Assembly (NCBI GenBank): GCA_963738545.1
Contig: CAVTXA010000007.1
Location: forward strand, 744,001-808,000
DNA length: 64,000 nt
DNA from: Bog-756 sp963738545
GTDB lineage: Bacteria > Actinomycetota > Acidimicrobiia > Acidimicrobiales > RAAP-2
Direction: 5' to 3'
This document shows, one piece after another, positions 25,151-33,184 of this stretch. A program made the position numbers and the translations under genes. Position 1 is the stretch's first letter. Each line of letters opens with the position of its first letter. The notes beneath the pieces are model-generated. The model was not told the origin of the DNA. It did no database searches and saw nothing but the letters and a program-made list of their open reading frames with translations.

Positions 25151-26691
25151 CGCCGGTAGTCCCCCCGTCGGTGCACGACCGGACGGAGCCGGGATCCGAC
25201 GTGGCGCTGGCTCCCGTCGACCACCGGATCTTCATCCTCGCTACAGCATGGTTCGCGTTACTCATGGTGGTCTCGGATCGGTATGGCTTCCACCGGGACG
25301 AGCTCTACTTCCTCGACTGCGCCCGGCACCTCTCGTGGGGATACGTGGACCAGCCGGTCTTCAGCCCACTGGTGGCCCGACTCTCGCTGACCGTCTTCGG
25401 GACGTCGCTCGCCGGGCTCCGACTATGGCCGGCTCTCAGTGGCGCCGGCACCGTGGTAGTGGCCGGTCTCCTGGCCCGAGAGTTCGGTGGTCGCAGGACG
25501 GCCCAGTTCCTCGGCGCCCTCGGAGCAGCCACCATGCCCGCGCTGCTGGGCGCGGACCATCTCTTCGGACCGACCGCCTTCGACGTGCTGTTCTGGGCGG
25601 TCCTCGCCTTCGTGGTCGCACGGATCGGGCGGACCGGCGATGCCCGGCTGTGGGTGCCGGCGGGCGTCGTGCTCGGCGTGGGTCTGTCCAACAAGAGCGA
25701 CATCGGGCTCTTCGCCCTGGCGCTGGTCGTGGGCATCGTGGCCAGCAGGGGTGGCGGCGCCCTGACCAACCGCTGGTTCGTCGCCGGCGTGCTCATCGCC
25801 GCCGCCTTCACCCTCCCCGACCTGTGGTGGCAGGCGCTCCACCATTGGCCCATCGCGGCCATGACGGCCAGCCTCCACCGGGAGAACGGCGGCGCGGGAA
25901 ACATCGCCACCTGGATCGTGGGGCAACTCCTGATGGCGACCTTGGCACTGGCCTGGGTGTGGGTGGCCGGCATCGGGTTCCTATGGAGGGCCGGACGCCC
26001 CCTGTGGCGTGCCCTCGTGTGGGCCTACGGGCTCTTGTTCGTGCTCTTCGCCGTGACCACGGGGGCCAAGGTGTACTACCTCGCCGGCGCGTACGTCTAC
26101 CTCCTGGCCGCCGGATCCGTGCGGGTGGAGTCGTGGTTGGACGCCAAGCCGTACCGACTGCGACGGCTCGTGGCGCTGATCGCGCTGAGCACGGCCATCA
26201 CCCTTCCCGTCGTGCTGCCGGTCCTTCCGGCACGCGATGCCCGGTGGACCACCGGCGCCAACAAGGAACTGGCAGAGACCGTCGGCTGGCCCGAGCTCGT
26301 CCGGTCCGTGGCCACGGTCTGGCACTCGCTTCCACCACGACAGCGACACCACGCCGTCATCTTCACCGTCGACTACGGGGAGGCCGGAGCCATCAACACC
26401 TACGGGCCGGCCCTCGGGCTGCCCACGGCGGTGAGCGGACACAACAGCGAATGGTTCTGGGGCCCGGGGAATCCCCACGCCACCACGGTCGTCGCCGTGG
26501 CTCCCGGCCCTCAGGATGTCACGGGCTACGCGTCCTATCTGCACCGGTTCTTCTCGAGCGTCGACGTCGTCGCCACCCTGAAGAACAGTGTCGGCTTCCA
26601 TAACCAGGAATGGGACGGCCACTTATACCTCTGTACGGGCCTGTTCCGTCCATGGGGAGTCACGTGGACCTCACTCAAGCACTTCAACTGA
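25147..26691 (+). CDS. GT39-like membrane glycosyltransferase
   Basis: A 514-residue polytopic protein of the dolichyl-phosphate-mannose/ArnT type (GT-C fold), which uses a polyprenyl-phosphate sugar to modify proteins or lipids at the outer face of the membrane. The first periplasmic loop carries FHRDELYFLDCARHL and GYVDQPVFSPLVARLS, where the Asp-Glu acts in catalysis. Some ten to twelve transmembrane segments follow and a soluble C-terminal domain closes the protein. TTG 25147 overlaps the TetR stop (TTGA); GTG 25171 is an alternative. Coupling to TetR suggests control by the 24397 operator. Confidence 0.85.
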   Translation: MTPVVPPSVHDRTEPGSDVALAPVDHRIFILATAWFALLMVVSDRYGFHRDELYFLDCARHLSWGYVDQPVFSPLVARLSLTVFGTSLAGLRLWPALSGAGTVVVAGLLAREFGGRRTAQFLGALGAATMPALLGADHLFGPTAFDVLFWAVLAFVVARIGRTGDARLWVPAGVVLGVGLSNKSDIGLFALALVVGIVASRGGGALTNRWFVAGVLIAAAFTLPDLWWQALHHWPIAAMTASLHRENGGAGNIATWIVGQLLMATLALAWVWVAGIGFLWRAGRPLWRALVWAYGLLFVLFAVTTGAKVYYLAGAYVYLLAAGSVRVESWLDAKPYRLRRLVALIALSTAITLPVVLPVLPARDARWTTGANKELAETVGWPELVRSVATVWHSLPPRQRHHAVIFTVDYGEAGAINTYGPALGLPTAVSGHNSEWFWGPGNPHATTVVAVAPGPQDVTGYASYLHRFFSSVDVVATLKNSVGFHNQEWDGHLYLCTGLFRPWGVTWTSLKHFN

Positions 26692-26711
26692 CAGACCGGA
26701 GTCGGGCCCGA

Positions 26712-27752
26712 TCAGCGGGACAGCACCACCTTGACGGCGCCGGTGTCCGCCGCTCGGGCGAAGACGTCGTAGGCCTCGATCATGTCCTGGAGACCGAAGT
26801 GGTGGGTGACGAAGCGGCCGGCGTTGATCTGGTGACCGGTGAGCAGGCGCAGGAGCGTCGGGGTCGAGTAGGTATCCACCAGCCCGGTGGTGATCGTCAC
26901 GTCACGGGTCCAGAGGGACTCGAGATGGAGGGTGGCCGGCTTTCCGTGGACGCCGATGTTGGCCACATGCCCACCGGGCCGAACCAACTCGGCGCACAGT
27001 TCGAACGTGGCGGGCACGCCCACCGCTTCGATGGCCACGTCGACACCGAGACTCTCGGTGAGCTGGTGCACCGCGGCCCGGACGTCCGTTCCACCGTTGT
27101 TGATCGTCACATCGGCACCGAACTGCTTGGCCATGTCGAGGCGAGCGTCGGCCAGATCGATGGCGATGACCAGGCCCGGGGAGAACAGCTTGGCCCCGGT
27201 GATGGCCGAGAGGCCGATCGGTCCCGCGCCCACCACGGCGACGCTGTCGCCGGGCCGCACCTTCCCGTTGAGCACACCGACCTCGTACGCCGTGGGCAGG
27301 ATGTCGGCCAGCATGAGGAGTTCCTCGTCATCGACCCCGTCAGGCACCGGGTAGGTGGACGTGTCGGCAAAGGGCACGCGGACATACTCGGCCTGGGTAC
27401 CGTCGATGAGATGCCCGAGAATCCATCCTCCCCCACCGAGGCACTGTCCGTAGCGTCCGTCCCGACAGTACCGGCACGTCCCACAGGCGCTGATACACGA
27501 CACGAGGACGCGATCCCCGACTGAAACCGTCTTCACGCCTGAGCCGACCGTCTCGACCGTGCCCACGGCCTCGTGCCCCAGGATGCGCCCATCGGTCACC
27601 TCGGGCGTATCACCCTTGAGGATATGGAGGTCCGAGCCGCAGATCGTGGTCGTGTCCACCCGTACGATCACATCGGTGTCGGCTTGCACGACCGGATCGG
27701 GTACGTCTTCCCAAGCCTTGGTGGCGGGACCGTGATACACGAGGGCTTTCAT
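26712..27752 (-). CDS. Zinc-dependent alcohol dehydrogenase (medium-chain)
   Basis: A 346-residue MDR-family dehydrogenase. Catalytic zinc ligands lie in TICGSDLHILKG and GHEAVGTVETVG; the structural zinc loop is ACGTCRYCRDGRYGQC. Rossmann motif VVGAGPIGLSA. It resembles the group of alcohol dehydrogenases used in actinobacteria for small alcohols or threonine-like substrates. ATG 27752 has an AGGAG site. A DevR-box-like sequence lies 61-74 bases upstream, inside the end of the neighbouring GNAT gene, so it may belong to the DevR regulon. Confidence 0.9.
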   Translation of the reverse strand: MKALVYHGPATKAWEDVPDPVVQADTDVIVRVDTTTICGSDLHILKGDTPEVTDGRILGHEAVGTVETVGSGVKTVSVGDRVLVSCISACGTCRYCRDGRYGQCLGGGGWILGHLIDGTQAEYVRVPFADTSTYPVPDGVDDEELLMLADILPTAYEVGVLNGKVRPGDSVAVVGAGPIGLSAITGAKLFSPGLVIAIDLADARLDMAKQFGADVTINNGGTDVRAAVHQLTESLGVDVAIEAVGVPATFELCAELVRPGGHVANIGVHGKPATLHLESLWTRDVTITTGLVDTYSTPTLLRLLTGHQINAGRFVTHHFGLQDMIEAYDVFARAADTGAVKVVLSR

Positions 27753-27798
27753 GGAGAGGCTCCTATTCCTTCTGCGTTGCTCCAGCCTGTCGCTTGGC

Positions 27799-28476
27799 TC
27801 AGCGGGTCGGTAGTGCCGAAGGTCCCTGATTGTCCGGAGCCTGTTCGGATGCGGTCCCCCGGTCAGCCGTCGACTCGACGGACGTCGACCCATCCACCGG
27901 GGAGCCGGCCTCGGGACTGATGGCCAGGCGCACACTGATCACACCGTGGCTCGACGTCGTCGTCACCGAGAAGCCCGAATGCAGGAAGACATCGACCATG
28001 TTCCGGTTGTCGGCCAACGTGGTGGCGACGAACGTGGAGATCCCATTAGGTCGGGCCGCGTGGGCCAGATGGTCGAGCAGCATCGTGCCGATCCCGAGGT
28101 GCTGGTAGGCGTCCGCCACCACGAAGGCCACTTCGGCCTCCGTGGCCTCCGGGCCGCGTTCGTAGCGGCCTACGGCGACGAGCTCATCGGCGTCCTCGGC
28201 GATCAACGCCAACCGGTCGACATAGTCCACCCGGGTGAAGTGCTCCACCTCGGCGTCCGAGAGCTCGGGGTGCATGAAGAAGTGGCGCCGATAGACCGAG
28301 GCCGGCGACAGCTGCCGGTGGAAGATGAGCAGCCGGGAAGCGTCGTCGGCCCGGATGGGCCGCACGTGCACCGTCGTGCCTACCCGGGTCGTCCACCGGC
28401 ATTCCAGCTCGGCCGGGTACCGGCCGACCTCTGCATCATCCACGCGATCTCCCTGTACGAGGTCCTTGCCGCTCAC
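27799..28476 (-). CDS. GNAT acetyltransferase related to Pat domains
   Basis: A 225-residue protein with a single GNAT domain. HVRPIRADDASRLLIFHRQL and SVYRRHFFMHPELSD followed by FTRVDYVDRLALIAE are characteristic of the acetyltransferase domain of mycobacterial Pat-like protein acetylases; motif A is AYQHLGIGTMLLDHL. The C-terminal 35 residues are Ser/Thr/Ala-rich. It probably acetylates lysines, perhaps in metabolic enzymes, but no cyclic-nucleotide domain is fused. Two DevR-box-like sites lie in the gap with the divergent gene upstream. Confidence 0.85.
   Translation of the reverse strand: MSGKDLVQGDRVDDAEVGRYPAELECRWTTRVGTTVHVRPIRADDASRLLIFHRQLSPASVYRRHFFMHPELSDAEVEHFTRVDYVDRLALIAEDADELVAVGRYERGPEATEAEVAFVVADAYQHLGIGTMLLDHLAHAARPNGISTFVATTLADNRNMVDVFLHSGFSVTTTSSHGVISVRLAISPEAGSPVDGSTSVESTADRGTASEQAPDNQGPSALPTR
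27813..27826 (-). promoter_or_regulatory. DevR/DosR-box-like site upstream of the ADH
   Basis: On the minus strand the sequence is GGGACCTTCGGCAC, matching GGGACT-WW-NGN-CCC at all but two positions. It lies within the last codons of the GNAT gene, 61-74 bases before the ADH start. Confidence 0.45.
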
Positions 28477-28529
28477 CCGCGGCCGGAGAGGGTAGGTCCC
28501 ACGCTGGCAGCTGTGAGGGCGCTGGACCA

Positions 28530-28543
28530 GGGCCCTTCGGCCC
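28530..28543. promoter_or_regulatory. DevR/DosR-box-like site A in divergent gap
   Basis: GGGCCCTTCGGCCC matches the DevR consensus GGGACT-WW-NGN-CCC at all but two positions. It is 54 bases from the GNAT start and shares the 14-mer CCTTCGGCCCTTCT with site B. Confidence 0.45.
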
Positions 28544-28622
28544 TTCTACGAGCAAACCGGCGACCCTGATGACGGCGGCAGGCCGAGCTGGACCCGCCCC
28601 TCGCCGGACCCTCGTTGAAGTC

Positions 28623-28636
28623 GTGACCTTCGGCCC
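28623..28636. promoter_or_regulatory. DevR/DosR-box-like site B in divergent gap
   Basis: GTGACCTTCGGCCC, two mismatches from the DevR consensus, lies 117 bases before the small gene at 28753. With site A it forms a direct repeat (CCTTCGGCCCTTCT at 28534 and 28627, 93 bases apart). Confidence 0.5.
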
Positions 28637-28752
28637 TTCTCCCCGGCGCCCTTCGCTGTCACGATGACGCGACGGAGCTTGGCACAAGCCCGTTGCACCA
28701 GAGAGCCGTCTTCGTGTCCCGCTGGCGAGAGAGGAGCTTCGATCGTCGAGAC

Positions 28753-29073
28753 ATGTCCATGTACACCCAACTCCTTGGATCGGCGCTCGAGCAGCACGAC
28801 CATGCCGACATCAATCCTCGTCAGGGAGACGCTCTCGCACAGCTGGCAAGCTCGCGGGCCCGTCTCCGCCCCGGACGGTTCGGGTCCGCCCCGACGCAGG
28901 GATTCGAGGCGGTGGCCGATGCTCTGGACTACGACATCGCGTTGATCGTCCTGGCCAGGGGTTTGGATATCGAGTTCGCCATCGATCGGTTCGACAACGG
29001 AGAGCGTCATGCTCTCGAAGTCGCCTTGGCCGAACGGGGGATAGGCGTGGATCAACAGCGTGACGACCCGTAA
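28753..29073 (+). CDS. Small conserved-looking protein of the DevR region
   Basis: A 106-residue soluble helical protein starting at ATG 28753 (or 28759) with MSMYTQLLGSALEQHDHADI, then an Arg-rich centre and FEAVADALDYDIALIVLARG. I recall similar small proteins of unknown function in actinobacterial stress clusters, though I cannot name the family. The antisense frame is also open but is less protein-like. Position behind two DevR-box-like sites suggests hypoxia or stress induction. Confidence 0.6.
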   Translation: MSMYTQLLGSALEQHDHADINPRQGDALAQLASSRARLRPGRFGSAPTQGFEAVADALDYDIALIVLARGLDIEFAIDRFDNGERHALEVALAERGIGVDQQRDDP

Positions 29074-29102
29074 GGGGGCGTCATCCCCTCAGGGGAAGCC
29101 CC

Positions 29103-29774
29103 TCACGTCCCGGACGAATCGTCCGTCGGCGTCGTGGTTGAGCGCTCCTCGAGGCGGACGGCGAAGGTGGCGGCCTGTGTCCGCCGTTCCATGCCCAGTT
29201 TGGCCAAGAGATTGGAGACATAGTTCTTCACCGTCTTCTCGGCCAGGTACAGGTCCTCGGCGATCTGACGGTTCGTCTTGCCTTCGGCGATCAGGTCCAA
29301 GACCTTGCGCTCCTGGGACGTGAGACTGGCCAAGCGGACATCCTCTCGTGGGCCGCTCCGGAGTCGTTCGAGTACCCGCCGGGTGACTGAGGGATCGAGA
29401 AGCGAGTGGCCTGAACCCACCCGCCGGATGTCCTCAACCAGGTCCCCCACTCCCACTTGCTTCAAGACGTATCCCGCCGCACCGGCGAGGATGGCGGCAT
29501 ACAGGGCCTCGTCGTCGGCGTAGGACGTGAGCATCAAGCACACGATGTCCGGATACGCCGAGCGGATCTCCCGACAGACTTCCACGCCGCTTCCGTCGGG
29601 GAGCCGCACATCGAGAAGTGCCACCCGGGGTTGCGCCGTCGGGATGCGCTCCAACGCCTCAGCGACGGTGGACGCCTCCCCCACCACGGCCAGATCGTCC
29701 GTGGCCTCCAGCATGGCTCGGATGCCGGCTCTCACCACCTCGTGGTCATCGAGGAGGAAGACACCGAGGCTCAC
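29103..29774 (-). CDS. devR: NarL/DevR-type response regulator
   Basis: A 223-residue two-component regulator. The receiver domain has acidic residues Asp-9/Asp-10, phospho-acceptor Asp-55 in LLDVRLPDGSG, Thr-83 and Lys-105, each one residue later than Asp-54, Thr-82 and Lys-104 of M. tuberculosis DevR. The LuxR-type DNA-binding domain ends in EKTVKNYVSNLLAKLGMERR, almost the same as the mycobacterial recognition helix, so the binding site should be similar. GTG 29774 removes a 29-residue non-homologous leader. It is divergent from its likely partner kinase 112 bases away. Confidence 0.9.
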   Translation of the reverse strand: MSLGVFLLDDHEVVRAGIRAMLEATDDLAVVGEASTVAEALERIPTAQPRVALLDVRLPDGSGVEVCREIRSAYPDIVCLMLTSYADDEALYAAILAGAAGYVLKQVGVGDLVEDIRRVGSGHSLLDPSVTRRVLERLRSGPREDVRLASLTSQERKVLDLIAEGKTNRQIAEDLYLAEKTVKNYVSNLLAKLGMERRTQAATFAVRLEERSTTTPTDDSSGT

Positions 29775-29886
29775 AGGGCCATCTTTCCAACCTGAAGCCA
29801 CTCTGGCAACTTGACCAGGAAAAACGAGGCCTGCACGCCCGGGTTCACGGCATCCGCCCATCGCATCCCGCGGTGGACGACAGGTC

Positions 29887-31044
29887 GTGCCGTCAGTACG
29901 CTCCCTTGGGGTGCCCTTTCATTCGATCGACGATCCCGTTCGATTGACTCGGGTACTCGAGGCGACGATGCTGCTCGCCGCCGACGTCGATCTCCCCGCA
30001 CTGCTGAGCCACGTCATCGATGAGGCCCGCTCCCTGACCGGCGCCCGCTATGCCGCCCTGGGCATCTTCGACAGCGACAGGACCTCCTTCGCTGAGTTCC
30101 TCACCGTGGGACTCACCCCCGAAGAGGAGGAGGCCATCGGCCCACGACCCTCGGGTCGCGGGGTCCTGGGCCATCTGAGCGATGCCCCCGGCACGCTGCG
30201 CCTCGCCCGCCTCGACCACCGCCCTGATCGGTTCGGCTTTCCGCCCCACCATCCCGTCATGCACTCGTTCCTCGGCGTAGCCATCAACGTCCGCGACGAG
30301 GTCTACGGGAGCCTCTACCTCACCGACAAGGTCGACGCACCCGAATTCACGGTCGACGATCAGGCCGTGGTGGAGGCTCTGGCCATGGCGGCTGGTATGG
30401 CCCTGGAGAACGCCCGGCTCCACCGCCGGGTCCAGGAGTTGGCCGTGCTCGAGGATCGGCACCGGATGGCCAGGGATCTCCACGACACGGTGATCCAACA
30501 CCTGTATGCCGTGGGCATCTCGTTGGAGACCATGGCCAAAGAGCCTGCGGCCACGGCCATGGCCGACCGCCTCAGCCTTCTGGTGACGGACATCGGGGAT
30601 GCCATAGCCCAGGTGCGCTCCAGCATCTACGAGCTGGGTGTGGACCTGGGCGATCTCGGTGTACGAGCCAGCGTGCTCTCGCTGGTCCGATCACTCAACC
30701 CGATGGTGGGGTTCGACGTCCATGTCACCTTCACCGGCCCCGTCGACTCGGTCGTCTCGGAGTTGGTCACCGAGAATCTGCTGGCGACGGTGCGTGAGGG
30801 TGTCACGAACATCGGTCGCCATGCCGACGCCACCTCGGCGTCGGTGGCCATTAGCGCCGATGGCGGCATGTGCCGGTTGCGCATCGTCGACAACGGGCGT
30901 GGCATCAACGGCACCTCGACCATCGCCTCGGGGATGGGGCTGACCAACCTGAGGCGGAGGGCGGAGACGCTCCGAGGGACGATGGTGATCGAGACACCCG
31001 ATCGGGGAGGCACCGAGCTCATCTGGCAGGTACCGACCGGCTGA
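29887..31044 (+). CDS. devS: DevS/DosS-like GAF sensor histidine kinase
   Basis: A 385-residue cytosolic sensor: one GAF domain (about 25-180), a HisKA_3 dimerisation helix and a HATPase domain. The phospho-acceptor is His-199 in RMARDLHDTVIQHL, and ATP-binding boxes are TVREGVTNIGRHA and VDNGRGI with GMGLTNLRRRA. FPPHHPVMHSFLG and GSLYLTDK match DosS GAF-A. His-122 and Tyr-144 are 22 residues apart, as are the haem ligand His-149 and Tyr-171 of DosS, so haem-based O2/NO/CO sensing is inferred. DosS has two GAF domains; this protein has one. GTG start. Confidence 0.9.
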   Translation: MPSVRSLGVPFHSIDDPVRLTRVLEATMLLAADVDLPALLSHVIDEARSLTGARYAALGIFDSDRTSFAEFLTVGLTPEEEEAIGPRPSGRGVLGHLSDAPGTLRLARLDHRPDRFGFPPHHPVMHSFLGVAINVRDEVYGSLYLTDKVDAPEFTVDDQAVVEALAMAAGMALENARLHRRVQELAVLEDRHRMARDLHDTVIQHLYAVGISLETMAKEPAATAMADRLSLLVTDIGDAIAQVRSSIYELGVDLGDLGVRASVLSLVRSLNPMVGFDVHVTFTGPVDSVVSELVTENLLATVREGVTNIGRHADATSASVAISADGGMCRLRIVDNGRGINGTSTIASGMGLTNLRRRAETLRGTMVIETPDRGGTELIWQVPTG

Positions 31045-31103
31045 CCGTTTCACCCCCCGTTCCCGACGCGTCGTGAAAACAGCCGCTGACACCCCACTGA
31101 TCT

Positions 31104-31117
31104 GGGACTTTCGGCCC
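31104..31117. promoter_or_regulatory. DevR/DosR box upstream of the DoxX gene
   Basis: GGGACTTTCGGCCC matches every fixed position of the DevR consensus GGGACT-WW-NGN-CCC. It lies 77 bases before the DoxX start, suitable for activation by the DevR encoded next door. It is the best site of the four. Confidence 0.65.
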
Positions 31118-31194
31118 TGTCCGGCCGCTGGCCCATGGGCCACAGTGGAGAACAGAAGCCGATCGTCAACGGGCCGTCGGGTAAGGAGGACGTG

Positions 31195-31860
31195 ATGACT
31201 GCGACACTGGATTTCCTGAAAGGCGCCGTGACACCCGACGTGGAAGGTGCAACCGCCACCGGCGGGGTGTTCGAAGCACCGTCGGGAAACCTCCGCTTCG
31301 CTGACTGGCTCTTCCGGTCCAAGGGCGCGGCGCTCGTCTGGCTGGTGGCTCGGCTTTGGCTCGGCTACGAGTGGCTGAACGCCGGCTATCAGAAGCTGTG
31401 GGGCAGCGAGAAGGCCGCCTTCTGGTATGGCGGAGGAGCAGGGGTGAAGGGCTTCTCCACGGCTGGCGTGGCCGGCTCGGCTACCGGAAAAGGTGGCGCC
31501 TCCTACGGATGGTGGGCGGGATTCCTCCACAACTTCGTCATTCCCAACGCCTCGTGGATCGCCAAACTGGTCACCCTCAGCGAGTTGGTGATCGGCGCGC
31601 TGTTGATCCTCGGTCTCTTCACCGGAGCGGCCGCCTTCATGGGCATCGGCCTCAACGTGATCTACATGTTCTCCGGCTCGGCGGGGGTGAACCCGGCCTA
31701 CGCCCTGGTGTCCTTGTTCCTGATCCTGGCCTGGCGCAATGCGGGCTACTTCGGACTCGATCGCTACGCCCTGCCCGCGGTGCGGAACCTGTTTCATCAC
31801 GGCACCCACGTGACGGGCACGATTGCCCTGCCGCCCAAGGTCGCCGTTCCACTCCACTGA
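31195..31860 (+). CDS. DoxX/DoxD-family membrane protein
   Basis: A 221-residue protein with four predicted transmembrane helices (LVWLVARLWLGYEWLNAG, KLVTLSELVIGALLILGLF, and two more), plus a Gly-rich loop. WLGYEWLNAGYQKL and LSELVIGALLILGLFTG are DoxX/DoxD landmarks; the relative DoxD is a subunit of thiosulfate:quinone oxidoreductase, but most homologues are uncharacterised. ATG 31195 follows an AAGGAGG site. The preceding DevR box suggests induction when oxygen is low. Confidence 0.85.
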   Translation: MTATLDFLKGAVTPDVEGATATGGVFEAPSGNLRFADWLFRSKGAALVWLVARLWLGYEWLNAGYQKLWGSEKAAFWYGGGAGVKGFSTAGVAGSATGKGGASYGWWAGFLHNFVIPNASWIAKLVTLSELVIGALLILGLFTGAAAFMGIGLNVIYMFSGSAGVNPAYALVSLFLILAWRNAGYFGLDRYALPAVRNLFHHGTHVTGTIALPPKVAVPLH

Positions 31861-31880
31861 TCACAACGCCACGCTCGTAC

Positions 31881-31911
31881 CCGCTGCCCTGCACATCGTG
31901 CAGGGCAGCGG
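31881..31911 (+). terminator. Strong stem-loop after DoxX
   Basis: A perfect 14-bp stem, CCGCTGCCCTGCAC with GTGCAGGGCAGCGG, closed by a three-base ATC loop, 21 bases beyond the DoxX stop. No T-run follows. Probably a transcript 3' end; a protein-binding inverted repeat is the alternative. Confidence 0.65.
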
Positions 31912-32038
31912 CGCGTGGGGGTACGGACGGATGCGGTCAGGGTATCCCCGGGATCGGGACCCGCAGCGCCCATGGGGCCTGGCCGCTAGGGGGCACGCCA
32001 CAGCCCCCGACGCGGTGGTCAGGTTGACTCTCGACGGG

Positions 32039-33124
32039 CTACCCGGGAACCGCCAGCGGTGGTGCGCTATCCAACGTCACCGAGCCGACGGAGCACACCT
32101 CCACCGGAACGTCGTAGCCCTTGAGGAGTCGCCGCCCCGCTGATCGGAAGTCGACCCCGGCGGCCCACCGCGCCGTCTCAGCGTCGACGAGCACCTCACC
32201 GGGGATGGCCAGCTCGGCCAAGCGGGAGGCGAGATTGACCACCTTGCCGTAGTAGTCCCCGTGCCTGACGATCACATCGCCGAAGCAGACACCACCCCGC
32301 GGTTCGATGCCGTCCCCGAAGGCATCGGTGATCTCCCGGGCAATGGCGCAACCCGAGGCGGCATCGAGAGCCACGAACATGACCTCGTCGCCGATGTGCT
32401 TCACGATCCGACCGTTTCGGGCCGACGCCACCTCGAATGCCTTCGTTTCGAACGCGCTCACCAGCTCCAACACCTCCGCGGGATCGGCGTGCAGCGACAG
32501 TGGGGTGAAGCCCACCAGGTCGACGAAGCCCACGGCCAACCGGTGGAGCGCCTTTTCCGTGACACCCTCCTGGGCAATCCGCTGTCGATCGATGGCATCC
32601 CGCAGGTGGTGGGGGAAGATCGTGCCCATCGAGTCGCCGAGTCGCAGTGCTGCCGAACTCACGTCGACCATGTCCTTGGCCCAGTCGAGCAGATCGGTGC
32701 CGGGAGCGTGCGGTTCAGGCTCCTTTGTCTGCACATAGACGGCCACGGCGGCCTCGGCCACCCGGGACAGCGAATTGCCGATGACCCTCAAGAGCTCGTC
32801 GCCGTGGGATCCGACCGGGTTGTCGTTGACCAGGAACGCCACGAACTCCGCATCGCGCTCGGTGAACATGGCGAAGTCCTCGCCGGGAACCACGACGCCC
32901 AACGTCCGCCAGACGGACAGGACCGTGTCGGTGGAGACACCCGCCCGCACGGCCAGGTCGGTGGCCGAGAGCGTGGCGCCTTCGGCGTAGACCAGGTCAC
33001 CGGCGAGACTGGCGATCCGACAGTCTCGCCAGGCCGTCGCGATCTGGTCCTCCGTGGCCCCGAGGGACCGGAGGAAGGCGTTTACCGCCTCGGTGCCCCC
33101 GTGCTCGCCATCGACCTCATCCAC
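32039..33124 (-). CDS. Class III adenylate cyclase with Rv1264-like regulatory domain
   Basis: A 361-residue cytosolic cyclase making cAMP. Residues 1-180 resemble the N-terminal autoinhibitory, pH-responsive domain of Rv1264, with a helix-turn-helix-like LSATDLAVRAGVSTDTVLSVW. The catalytic domain has both metal-binding aspartates, Asp-202 in VDLVGFT and Asp-246 in HIGDEVMF, Lys-242, and the transition-state pair Asn-297/Arg-301 in VVNLASRL. All key residues are present, so it should be active. The 362-base neighbourhood is without clear cotranscribed partners. Confidence 0.9.
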   Translation of the reverse strand: MDEVDGEHGGTEAVNAFLRSLGATEDQIATAWRDCRIASLAGDLVYAEGATLSATDLAVRAGVSTDTVLSVWRTLGVVVPGEDFAMFTERDAEFVAFLVNDNPVGSHGDELLRVIGNSLSRVAEAAVAVYVQTKEPEPHAPGTDLLDWAKDMVDVSSAALRLGDSMGTIFPHHLRDAIDRQRIAQEGVTEKALHRLAVGFVDLVGFTPLSLHADPAEVLELVSAFETKAFEVASARNGRIVKHIGDEVMFVALDAASGCAIAREITDAFGDGIEPRGGVCFGDVIVRHGDYYGKVVNLASRLAELAIPGEVLVDAETARWAAGVDFRSAGRRLLKGYDVPVEVCSVGSVTLDSAPPLAVPG

Positions 33125-33184
33125 CCAACCGACGCTATCGGAAGAACCGGCATCGCCACCCCAACCAATCAGCCGTGTTCCGGC

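Noticed and set aside
28546..29055. 169-codon minus-strand frame
   Set aside because: It overlaps the plus-strand small gene at 28753-29073, which is the more protein-like of the two and follows DevR-like sites.
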